Assembly: GCA_965214525.1 (NCBI GenBank)
Contig: OZ243959.1
Location: 1,798,001 to 1,862,000 of the forward strand
From: Qipengyuania_B sp965214525
GTDB taxonomy: Bacteria > Pseudomonadota > Alphaproteobacteria > Sphingomonadales > Sphingomonadaceae
DNA: 64,000 nucleotides
Direction: 5' to 3'
Part shown: one piece after another, positions 18,069-25,833 of the stretch
Position numbering within the stretch: the first letter of the stretch is position 1
How the letters are laid out: each line of letters opens with the position of its first letter
Notes under the pieces: generated by a model
Seen by the model: only the letters and a program-made list of their open reading frames with translations
Databases searched by the model: none
What the model was told of the DNA's origin: nothing
Made by a program: the position numbers and the translations under genes

Positions 18069-18727
18069 GCAAGACTAACGATGCGCTAAGCCTGCTCGAC
18101 CGTGGGCTGATAGAACCGCCGACGCAGCGGGGCCGGGCAACGCGCGCAAAACTGCTGGCAGCGGCGGAGGACTGTTTTGCGAAACACGGGTTCGAAGGCA
18201 CGACGATCGCCCTGATCGCGGCCACCGCCAGGGTCAGCCACGGCAATTACTATCGGCACTTTGCCGACAAGGACGCGATCCTCATCGCCATTATCGCTCA
18301 CCTTTATGGCGACCTGCGCGAGGCCAGCGGGGCCGGGGTGGACCGCACAACCGAGGTCACGCTGGAAAGTCTTGTTGCCCGTAACAGCGCCTTCTTCCGC
18401 AATTATGCCGAGCGTCGACACCTCTTCCGCGTGACCCGCGAGGCTGCTGCCCGGCCCGATGCGCACGAGTTCCGACAAATGTGGCTGTCGATCCGGGCGA
18501 TCTTCGTGGATCGCAGCGCTGCCTGGATCAAGAGGTGTCAGGAAAACAACCTAGCGGCCAAGGAACTGGATGCGCGCGCGACAGCCGAAGCGCTGGGCGC
18601 GATGACCGAGCAGATGGCTTACGTGGAACTGGGCTTGTCGCGGGACAAGCCAACGCCAGGCAAAATAGAGCAGCTTGGGCGAACCGCCGGCGAGATCTGG
18701 CATCGCGCTGTGAGGCGGGCGCAGTGA
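18065..18727 (+). CDS. TetR-family transcriptional regulator
   Basis: The 220-residue reading begins at a GTG (18065) forming a GTGA overlap with the previous stop. The N-terminal HTH is clear: RAKLLAAAEDCFAKHGFEGTTIALIAATARVSHGNYYRHFADKD. The C-terminal ligand domain is divergent. It is embedded within the catabolic operon and is probably its own regulator; the inverted repeat at 14460-14521 is a candidate binding site. Confidence 0.9.
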   Translation: MSKTNDALSLLDRGLIEPPTQRGRATRAKLLAAAEDCFAKHGFEGTTIALIAATARVSHGNYYRHFADKDAILIAIIAHLYGDLREASGAGVDRTTEVTLESLVARNSAFFRNYAERRHLFRVTREAAARPDAHEFRQMWLSIRAIFVDRSAAWIKRCQENNLAAKELDARATAEALGAMTEQMAYVELGLSRDKPTPGKIEQLGRTAGEIWHRAVRRAQ

Positions 18728-19335
18728 AACAGCTTATCCTCGTGCGGCATGGCGAGCCTGAAACGCACGGGACCGAGCCACGGCACGATCCCCCGTTAAA
18801 CGAAACCGGTCGTTGGCAGGCCGACCGGGTCGGCACTCGGCTTGCCGAGGAGCCGGTGGACCGGATCGTATCCAGCCCGTTGCGCCGAGCTTTTCAAAGC
18901 GCCGAACCCCTGGCCCGCATGACCCGGCTCGGGATCGCCATGGACGACGATCTGGCCGAAGTGGACAGCAACGGCACGCATTATGTTGCCGTGGAGGCCT
19001 TGCAGCGCGCGGGCGGCAAGCGCTGGCAGCATTTCCTTGCCGATCCAGTCGGCGCACTGGGCGGCGATCGCGCGCAATTCATTGCAAAGGTACGAGCCGG
19101 GTTGGAACGCATTCTGGCTGGCGAAGGCCAGCGTATCGTGCTGTTCACGCATGGGCTACCGATAAACGTCGCCATGTCGGCAGCGCTAGGTGAGGGAAGT
19201 CTTGCCCGCTTTCCCCCAAGGCATGTATCCATCACGCGTTTCGCCGGAACCAGCCTCTCCGATTGGCGACTGCTTAGCTTTAACGAGGCGACCCACTTGC
19301 CAGGTCGCCTGGCGACGGAGGATGGGCGATGCTGA
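18724..19335 (+). CDS. Histidine phosphatase family protein
   Basis: This 203-residue phosphoglycerate-mutase-like protein has the RHG motif at residues 8-10 (LVRHGEPETHG), the second arginine in SSPLRRAFQSA and the later FTHGLPI histidine. These enzymes remove phosphate through a phosphohistidine. The GTG start overlaps the TetR stop by 4 bases. A kinase and a phosphatase in one operon suggest a phosphorylated intermediate is both made and removed. The catalytic glutamate is less certain (AEVDSNGTHY). Confidence 0.87.
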   Translation: MKQLILVRHGEPETHGTEPRHDPPLNETGRWQADRVGTRLAEEPVDRIVSSPLRRAFQSAEPLARMTRLGIAMDDDLAEVDSNGTHYVAVEALQRAGGKRWQHFLADPVGALGGDRAQFIAKVRAGLERILAGEGQRIVLFTHGLPINVAMSAALGEGSLARFPPRHVSITRFAGTSLSDWRLLSFNEATHLPGRLATEDGRC

Positions 19336-19554
19336 CGGTCCGCCATCTTGTCGCTGGCCGATTGGTCCCGGCGTGATCGAAGACTGGCTGCGTTGGCCAC
19401 AACACCAGGAAAGTCCTCGATTTCGGCAGCCCGTTCGCTGGCTGGCGGTGAAGCGGCGCGGGCAGGGATGCGAGCCAGAGGGGATCGCTGCCTACACAAA
19501 GACAACGACAACATCGATTGGCTGAACAATCTACAGAACAAGCGGGAGAGAAAC

Positions 19555-22182
19555 ATGACGCTGACTAACATGATACTGAAGAGCGCCCTTCTGGCAGGAG
19601 CAGCGCCCCTCGTCCTGATTGGTGCAACTGCGCCCTTGGTCGCGCAATCGGCCGATCCTACCATCACCGATATCGGCGATGGGGATGGCGAGTTCGAGGG
19701 CGCCAATACAGGCGTTGGCGTTATCGTGGTGACCGCCACCAAACGGGCCGAAGACCTGCAAGATGTTCCCATCGCCATCTCCGCCATCGGCGGTGATGAA
19801 CTTGCTGCTCGCGGGATCAACGAAACCAGCGACCTGATGGGCAGTCTGCCCAATCTTCAGGTAACCTCGGCCTATTCAGAAACCCAACCCAATTTCTCGC
19901 TACGGGGCATTGGTGTCGCGAACGAATTTTCGGCGTCCACCGCTTCGCCGATCGGCGTGTATGTCGACGAGGTCTATCAATCGTTCAGGGCCAGCCACGG
20001 CCAGCAGCTTTACGACCTGGAACGGGTCGAGGTGCTGCGCGGTCCACAAGGCACCTTGTTCGGGCGAAACACGACCGGCGGCGCGATCAACTTCATTACC
20101 CGCAAGCCATCGCTGAACGGAACGGAAGGTTATTTCACCGCGGGCTACGGCAATTACGACCGTATCGCGTTCGAAGGTGCGGTCGAGGCGGAACTGGTCC
20201 CCGAAGTGTTCGGAGTGCGGATCGCTGGCACCTACGTCGATGCCGACGGCTACACGTTCAACCCAACGCTGGGCCAGAATTTCGCGGAGACAAATTCGTA
20301 TGCCGGACGCGCCACGTTCTTCTTGGAACCGAGCGCCGGTTTCTCAATGACGCTGAAACTGCACGGGGCGCGCTCCAATCCCCGCCAGGATCTTCCTTAC
20401 GGGATAGGCTATCTGCAGAACCGCACCGACGCTTTGGGCTATTCGCGCTTTCTGCCGCGCCCGGAACTCGGGGGGCGTTTGCTGGAACAGGACGAGATAC
20501 AGGCTGATACCGCCGGCCGTTACTTCACCGATCAGTATGGCGGTACGCTGACCGTCGAAGGCACTTTGTCGGACAGCCTCACCCTGACCTCGATCATCGG
20601 GTATGACGAGGCGAGTTTCCGCCTGTCGCCATTCGATTGCGATGGATCGCCTAACGACGTTTGCGCGATCCGCTACAATTCGGATAGCACGAACCTCAAT
20701 TTCGACACCCGGCTGAGCTTCGATGGCGGGGGTAGGTTTCGCGCTATCCTTGGCGGGTATTACGGTGTCGACAAGATCGACACGGTCAACGAACCGGACT
20801 TCTTTGGCTTTCTGCGGCCGTTGCTGCAAAGTTTTGGCGTGCCTGACAGCTTCAACAACATCCCGATTGCCGTGGGCAACTCACTGCGAACCCTGCCAGC
20901 ATTCGCCCTTGATCCAACCATTCCGCTCGACGATCCGGGTTTCTGCGCGCCTGTCGTCATCAATCCCAACGGTTTCTTCGATGCGCGCAGCCTGATCGCC
21001 TTCAACGCCGACGTCGCGTCGACCAACAGCGCGGGAGGAACGGCGTTCCAGGCAGCCTGCGCCGCCGCCGGGGCGCCACCCTTCGGCCCTATCCTGGCGC
21101 GTCAGGAGTTCACCCTGGAGCGCCCCTCGATCGCTATTTACGGCGAGGGCACGTACGACATCACCGACCGGCTCTCTCTCACGATGGGCTTGCGCTATAC
21201 TTACGACGAAGTGAAGTACAAGAACGGCAACACCGTCCTGTTCGACCTTGGCGGGCAGAACGCCTTTGCCAGCCTGGTTCCGTACGAATTCCCGCTGATC
21301 GGCGAGCCGGGCCGGGTCAACCAGCAAGAGGACACGGGCGAGATCACCGGTCGGGTCATCATGGATTACGAGGTTGCGGACGATGTGCTGGTCTACGCCA
21401 GCTATTCGCGCGGCTACCGGGCGGGCACGTATAATGGACTTGCCTATCAGGACATCAGCCAAGTCTATTTCGTCGATCCGGAAAAGGTGAACGCTTACGA
21501 AGTGGGCGTGAAGAGCCAGTTCCTGCGCAACACGGTGCAGTTGAATGCCGCTGCATTCTACTACGATTACACCGGGCAACAGATCGCGCAGATCATCGGC
21601 GCAACCAGCTTCCTGCGTTCGGCCGATGGGCGGCTGTTTGGCGGAGAGGCGGAACTGACCTGGCAGCCCAGTAATTTCCTGCGGATCGATAGTTCGATCG
21701 GTTATCTCAACAGCAAATATCAAGGCAATGAGATCGATCCGAACGATCCGACGGCGCTGACCCTTAACATAAACGGCAATAACTTTCCCAATGCGCCTGA
21801 ACTGACCTTCAATGCTGGGGTCGAGTTGGTGCCGCTGGATGATGGTCGCAACAAGCTGACCCTGCGTGGCGATGCCAGTTACATGGGCGAGTATTTCTTC
21901 GATCCCTTTGGCAATTACGGCCAGGATCCATGCGATGAACCGGTACCTGGAAGCATTGTGCTGCTGGCAACGCCCGAACTGGCCTGCGGCAATCCCTCCT
22001 ATTGGCTGTTCGATGCACGGGTCACGTACGAGCGAGATAATTTCGCCATATCCGCTTGGGGCCGCAACCTGTCGAACAAGTTCTACTACGTCTACGGGCT
22101 GAACCTGAATGCCTTCTACCAGGATTACCTGACGAGGGGCGCACCGCGCACTTACGGCGTGGAAGCAACTGTGCGGTTCTGA
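19555..22182 (+). CDS. TonB-dependent receptor (catabolic type)
   Basis: The 875-residue receptor has a signal peptide (MTLTNMILKSALLAGAAPLVLIGATAPLVAQ in pattern), the TonB-box-like VIVVTATKRAEDLQDVPIAI, a plug with RGPQGTLFGRNTTGGAINFIT and a barrel that ends in YGVEATVRF. This is the sphingomonad form often found beside genes for aromatic, terpenoid or steroid breakdown. I chose the ATG at 19555, preceded by GGGAGAG; an upstream in-frame extension lacks a signal peptide. It follows the phosphatase gene by about 220 bases and probably imports the P450 substrate. Confidence 0.93.
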   Translation: MTLTNMILKSALLAGAAPLVLIGATAPLVAQSADPTITDIGDGDGEFEGANTGVGVIVVTATKRAEDLQDVPIAISAIGGDELAARGINETSDLMGSLPNLQVTSAYSETQPNFSLRGIGVANEFSASTASPIGVYVDEVYQSFRASHGQQLYDLERVEVLRGPQGTLFGRNTTGGAINFITRKPSLNGTEGYFTAGYGNYDRIAFEGAVEAELVPEVFGVRIAGTYVDADGYTFNPTLGQNFAETNSYAGRATFFLEPSAGFSMTLKLHGARSNPRQDLPYGIGYLQNRTDALGYSRFLPRPELGGRLLEQDEIQADTAGRYFTDQYGGTLTVEGTLSDSLTLTSIIGYDEASFRLSPFDCDGSPNDVCAIRYNSDSTNLNFDTRLSFDGGGRFRAILGGYYGVDKIDTVNEPDFFGFLRPLLQSFGVPDSFNNIPIAVGNSLRTLPAFALDPTIPLDDPGFCAPVVINPNGFFDARSLIAFNADVASTNSAGGTAFQAACAAAGAPPFGPILARQEFTLERPSIAIYGEGTYDITDRLSLTMGLRYTYDEVKYKNGNTVLFDLGGQNAFASLVPYEFPLIGEPGRVNQQEDTGEITGRVIMDYEVADDVLVYASYSRGYRAGTYNGLAYQDISQVYFVDPEKVNAYEVGVKSQFLRNTVQLNAAAFYYDYTGQQIAQIIGATSFLRSADGRLFGGEAELTWQPSNFLRIDSSIGYLNSKYQGNEIDPNDPTALTLNINGNNFPNAPELTFNAGVELVPLDDGRNKLTLRGDASYMGEYFFDPFGNYGQDPCDEPVPGSIVLLATPELACGNPSYWLFDARVTYERDNFAISAWGRNLSNKFYYVYGLNLNAFYQDYLTRGAPRTYGVEATVRF

Positions 22183-22200
22183 ACCGCATAGGTAAGCAAG

Positions 22201-22233
22201 CAACCCCTGATACGAAAAGGGATCAGGGTGTTG
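22201..22233 (+). terminator. Hairpin after the TonB receptor
   Basis: CAACCCCTGAT and ATCAGGGTGTTG pair imperfectly around a short A/G-rich loop, 18 bases after the receptor stop. No T run follows, so termination is only suggested. Confidence 0.35.
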
Positions 22234-22447
22234 CGCTCGTTCCGGATTTCGCGAAGCGGTTGGAAGATCGAGCGCGGTTCGATCTTGCGATTGATCGCGA
22301 CATTGCTTGGCTGCAATGTGTCAAGGTGCGAACACCGGCAATCTTGTGCTCGGACCGCCGGTGCCTTGATGCACCTCGCCCACGGCCGATCTACGACTTT
22401 GGCCAGCGGCATTACACATCAGCTTGGTGACGGTCGGATTGGCCCGA

Positions 22448-23392
22448 TCAGTTCCCGCCAACCTGCTGCATCAGGCTGCCGAACTCCTCGACATGCCAGA
22501 TGTCGGTGATAAGCCCATCTGCATCGAGGCGAGCGACATCCATTCCGTTGATCGTGAAGCGGCGACCGCGCGCCGGAATACCCATCAAATCGGTTCCGGA
22601 ATGCACTCCTGTCATGACCCACCGGTCGGCGATCCAGTCGCCGTCGATGACGTAGCACTGGATTTGCATGCGCAGGTCCGGCACCGCCTCGCGCAACCAG
22701 CCGAGCACGTCGACGATGCCGGCGATGCCAGGCCGCTGCCCCGGCGCGGGATTATGGTCGATCGCATCGGGATGGTACATTTCCCAGCACAGTTCCGACC
22801 GGCCGCGCGCCCAGATTTCCTCGATATGCCGCCGGGCGACCGCCAGATTGCGGCGCTCCCGTTCGGTAAAATGCTCCTCGCCCGGAACGATAGCAGTGCT
22901 GCCCGGCTGATAATCCTCTTCCACCGCCGCGGCAGGAACCGCGGATTCATCGGCGGGCGCGCCAAAGGCAATCTCACTGGCACCGATCTGCGCGCCTAGC
23001 TGCGCCATTTCCTCCACATGCCATAGCTCGGCAATGCTCCCTTCCTCGACCCGCACCATGTCGATGCCGCCGAATTCGATCCTCCCGTCGGTTGCGGCCT
23101 GGCCGAGCAGCGGGCCGCCATGCGATCCGGTCAAGGTCCAGACATCGACGCCGTAGCCGCCCGATGCCAGGGTCTTGTGCAGCGTCATCTTCAGGTCGGG
23201 TACGCCGGCGCGAAAGTCCCGCACCACCTGTTTCATGGCCGCGCGGCCCGTCGCCTGGCCGGCCACCGGCATGTGATCGATCACCCCTTGCCTATAATTG
23301 CTATCGACCAGATCAAGCCGCCCCTGTCCCCACAATTCCTCGATCTGATCGCGCAGGAGGAGGTGAACCGTCGCATCTGCATCGGTACTCAT
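22448..23392 (-). CDS. Tandem SnoaL-like domain protein
   Basis: This 314-residue protein consists of two SnoaL-like (NTF2-fold) units. Unit 1 (about residues 8-140) has IEELWGQGRLDLVD, VIDHMPVAGQ and ELWHVEEM; unit 2 (about 180-312) repeats the pattern as IEEIWARGRSELCW, AIDHNPAPGQ and DIWHVEEF. SnoaL proteins catalyse aldol-type cyclisations, but many relatives are hydratases, isomerases or unknown. The ATG at 23392 overlaps the SDR stop by 4 bases. It is the last gene of an amidohydrolase-SDR-SnoaL operon. Reaction unknown. Confidence 0.83.
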   Translation of the reverse strand: MSTDADATVHLLLRDQIEELWGQGRLDLVDSNYRQGVIDHMPVAGQATGRAAMKQVVRDFRAGVPDLKMTLHKTLASGGYGVDVWTLTGSHGGPLLGQAATDGRIEFGGIDMVRVEEGSIAELWHVEEMAQLGAQIGASEIAFGAPADESAVPAAAVEEDYQPGSTAIVPGEEHFTERERRNLAVARRHIEEIWARGRSELCWEMYHPDAIDHNPAPGQRPGIAGIVDVLGWLREAVPDLRMQIQCYVIDGDWIADRWVMTGVHSGTDLMGIPARGRRFTINGMDVARLDADGLITDIWHVEEFGSLMQQVGGN

Positions 23393-24126
23393 TGCGCAGA
23401 CAAACCTCCATCCACCGCCAGGCAGTGCCCGGTCACGAAACTGGCCTTGTCCGACAATAGCCAGGCGGCCGCCTCGGCGACCTCTTCCGGTTCGGCGATG
23501 CGTCCCAGGGGGTGTGCCTTGGCCGCCCCTAGGGCAAACTCCGGATTGGCTGCAAAGCCGCGTTCCGTAAGCATCGGTGTCGCGACCGCCCCGGGGAGCA
23601 CGGCATTGACCCTCACACCGTGCGGCGCGGCTTCCAGCGCGGCGGAACGGGTCAGGCCGACGACGGCGTGCTTGGAGGCGGAATAGGCGGCGAGGCCCGG
23701 CGCGCCGAGCCAGCCCATGACGCTGGCGGTGTTGGCGATCGCTCCGCGCCTCGCTCCTTGCATGACCTTCAACTCCGTCTTGAGGCAGTTCCACAAGCCT
23801 TCCGTATTGACCTGCAGGACGCGGCGGAACTCGTCTTCGGGATAATCCGTGATCGGCACCATGCGCCCCTCCATCCCCTCGACCCCGGCATTGTTGAAGG
23901 CGCCGTCCAAGACAGGGAAACCGCCCAACGCGTCATTGAGAGCGGCGGCGTCGGTAATGTCCAACACGCTGGCCTGCGCCCCGGTAATCCCGCTCGCCAC
24001 ATCGCGTACTTTGGCGTCGCGGTCGACCAGCAGCAGCTTCGCCCCATAACCGGCGAACACTTCCGCCGCTGCGCGGCCGATGCCGCTGGCAGCGCCGGTG
24101 ATCAGAATGTTTCGTGCTTCAAGCAT
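23389..24126 (-). CDS. SDR-family oxidoreductase
   Basis: This 245-residue classical SDR has TGAASGIGRAAAEVF, NNAGVEG, the Tyr/Lys pair in YSASK and a VDGGLSAQ end. The ATG at 24126 gives the normal N-terminus (MLEARNILITG) and overlaps the amidohydrolase stop by 8 bases. In this operon it probably oxidises or reduces a ring-derived alcohol or ketone intermediate. Confidence 0.92.
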   Translation of the reverse strand: MLEARNILITGAASGIGRAAAEVFAGYGAKLLLVDRDAKVRDVASGITGAQASVLDITDAAALNDALGGFPVLDGAFNNAGVEGMEGRMVPITDYPEDEFRRVLQVNTEGLWNCLKTELKVMQGARRGAIANTASVMGWLGAPGLAAYSASKHAVVGLTRSAALEAAPHGVRVNAVLPGAVATPMLTERGFAANPEFALGAAKAHPLGRIAEPEEVAEAAAWLLSDKASFVTGHCLAVDGGLSAQ

Positions 24127-25618
24127 CGGGTTGCGGGGCGTAGCCGTGAACGCTGTTGTCCGGCACGCCGCCCGCCGCACGGTAGCGCGCAACGATCGCA
24201 TCGAGATGCTTTGCCTGCACCCCGTCGCCTTGATAATCGGCCGGATCGATGTGGTAGAGGCGCGCGCCGTTCTCGCCCAGGATTGCGCGGCGCAACGGGC
24301 CATCTTCTTCCCCGAGTTCGGTATAGCCGAACCGTTCGATCAGGTCGGCAGGCATCTGCAACCGCCGGAAAGCCTCGATCTGCCATTGCGGGCTGCCGTA
24401 CCAGACGCTGTCGGTGCCCCACAGGACGTGATCCGCTCCAAGACCCTGTACCAGCATCCCGATCATCGCGGCTGCCAGGCGCGGGTGCGTCAGCACGGTG
24501 AACGCGAAGGACGCGCCGATATCGGCGTACACGTTGCTGACTCCGTATGCCTGCGGAATGGCGGCCAGATCGCTCACCCAATCGATCCGCCCCGTCGCCT
24601 CGAACCGCTCCAGCTCGGCCAGCGTGGGTTGCGGAATTGTGCGGTAGCCGGCATGATATATGACGAAGTTCAGCTGCGGCCAGTCGCGCGCCGCCTTGCC
24701 GACATCGTCGACCTTGGCGAACGGTTCCGCGCCCGGCATCAGCACATCGGCGTCTGCCGGAAGCAATCCCTTGTGGATGCAGACATTGCGCACGCCCGCC
24801 TGCACCATCCGCTCATAGGCGGGGTACATCAGCGCCTCGTCGTCCAACCGGTAACGCTTGTCGCAGGGTGAGAAAGGCTCGCCCACGGTGTAGCCTTTCC
24901 ATCCATCCGGTTTCAGCTCGGCATGAACCCGGTCGATCTCGTCCAGCCAGCCATCCTGCCCGGGGCCCAGCACCGCATGCGTCAGCAGCCGCCGCTCGCC
25001 CACCACCGCGTTCACCGAAGTACGAGCCGCTGCCATCTGATCGTTGGTCAGCATGGGCTCGCCTTCCGACGGCGCGCCGGACAACAGCCCGACCTTGGTG
25101 TCGCTGTCGAGATAGATCAGCTTGACGAAATGGGCGAACTTGATCTGCTCGATGTCGAACTTGCCGGCATGGGGCAAGCCGAGAAGATCGGCGGAAATCT
25201 CGATAAGACCGGTCAAGGGCTCGAACCCGACCGGATCGGCATCGTCGCGCAGGAAGTGGACCTGATCGTCGAACACGAACTGGTCTGCCAGCGCGTCGCG
25301 CCGGGCATCGGCCGCCTCAAGGTCGTTCACCTCGCCGTCCGCGATCGCAAAATGCGGCGTGAAAACTTCGTTCAGCGCGGCAAAGGCGTTTGCCATCCCG
25401 ATGGGCGAGGCGAGCCAACGATCCGGCGTTTGCCCATAACGCGGCGCGCATCGGCCTGCGCGGGCGGTCAGCAAAGTCTGGTAATGGCGCAGTTCCCGGC
25501 TTTGCGGCGGCGGGGTGTACTCTCCATTGGATACGACGACCGGTGGCACTGGCAGGCGGGCAACACGCTCTCCGGCTAGCATTGCCCGGCGTGTATCTTC
25601 GGGAAGGAGTGTGACCAT
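24119..25618 (-). CDS. Amidohydrolase-family protein (Amidohydrolase_2-type, non-canonical N-terminal metal motif)
   Basis: This protein of about 499 residues belongs to the group that includes decarboxylases and hydrolases of aromatic acids. Downstream metal-site elements are visible: VCIHKGLLP, NFVIYHAGYR and LWGTDSVWYG with the conserved Asp. The N-terminal strand reads VVVSNGEYTPPPQ in place of the usual HxH. I chose the ATG at 25618 because it has GGGAAGG... type purines upstream and an open frame beyond it is not conserved in type. It heads the minus-strand operon and is divergent from the TonB receptor at 25834. Decarboxylation or ring hydrolysis is plausible. Confidence 0.85.
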   Translation of the reverse strand: MVTLLPEDTRRAMLAGERVARLPVPPVVVSNGEYTPPPQSRELRHYQTLLTARAGRCAPRYGQTPDRWLASPIGMANAFAALNEVFTPHFAIADGEVNDLEAADARRDALADQFVFDDQVHFLRDDADPVGFEPLTGLIEISADLLGLPHAGKFDIEQIKFAHFVKLIYLDSDTKVGLLSGAPSEGEPMLTNDQMAAARTSVNAVVGERRLLTHAVLGPGQDGWLDEIDRVHAELKPDGWKGYTVGEPFSPCDKRYRLDDEALMYPAYERMVQAGVRNVCIHKGLLPADADVLMPGAEPFAKVDDVGKAARDWPQLNFVIYHAGYRTIPQPTLAELERFEATGRIDWVSDLAAIPQAYGVSNVYADIGASFAFTVLTHPRLAAAMIGMLVQGLGADHVLWGTDSVWYGSPQWQIEAFRRLQMPADLIERFGYTELGEEDGPLRRAILGENGARLYHIDPADYQGDGVQAKHLDAIVARYRAAGGVPDNSVHGYAPQPDA

Positions 25619-25750
25619 TCCGCCATGCTGCGCCAAAATGCTGCAAGGCAGGCATGAAAACGCAGGAGCAAGACATAACCGGCGGCCCATCCGGGGCAAA
25701 CCCGCCAGAACCTGTATTCATCGCTGTGACCCTATTATTCATTGTGCGAA

Positions 25751-25768
25751 ATGTTTTAGGCTTGAAAG
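25751..25768. promoter_or_regulatory. Putative MarR operator, copy 1
   Basis: ATGTTTTAGGCTTGAAAG in the divergent promoter of the amidohydrolase and TonB receptor genes matches 14 of 17 positions of the motif before the salicylyl-CoA hydroxylase gene (46020-46037, minus strand). A shared consensus WTGTTNTANGCTTNAAA is visible across three sites. Confidence 0.5.
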
Positions 25769-25833
25769 ACTGCTTCGGGACAAGACGCCGGTCTGGCTTT
25801 TCCGAACACGGGCAAAGCGGCACGGCGGGGGAG

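Noticed and set aside
20881..22203. A 440-codon open frame antisense to the second TonB receptor
   Set aside because: Long antisense frames are expected in GC-rich coding DNA; the plus strand carries the recognisable barrel and plug.
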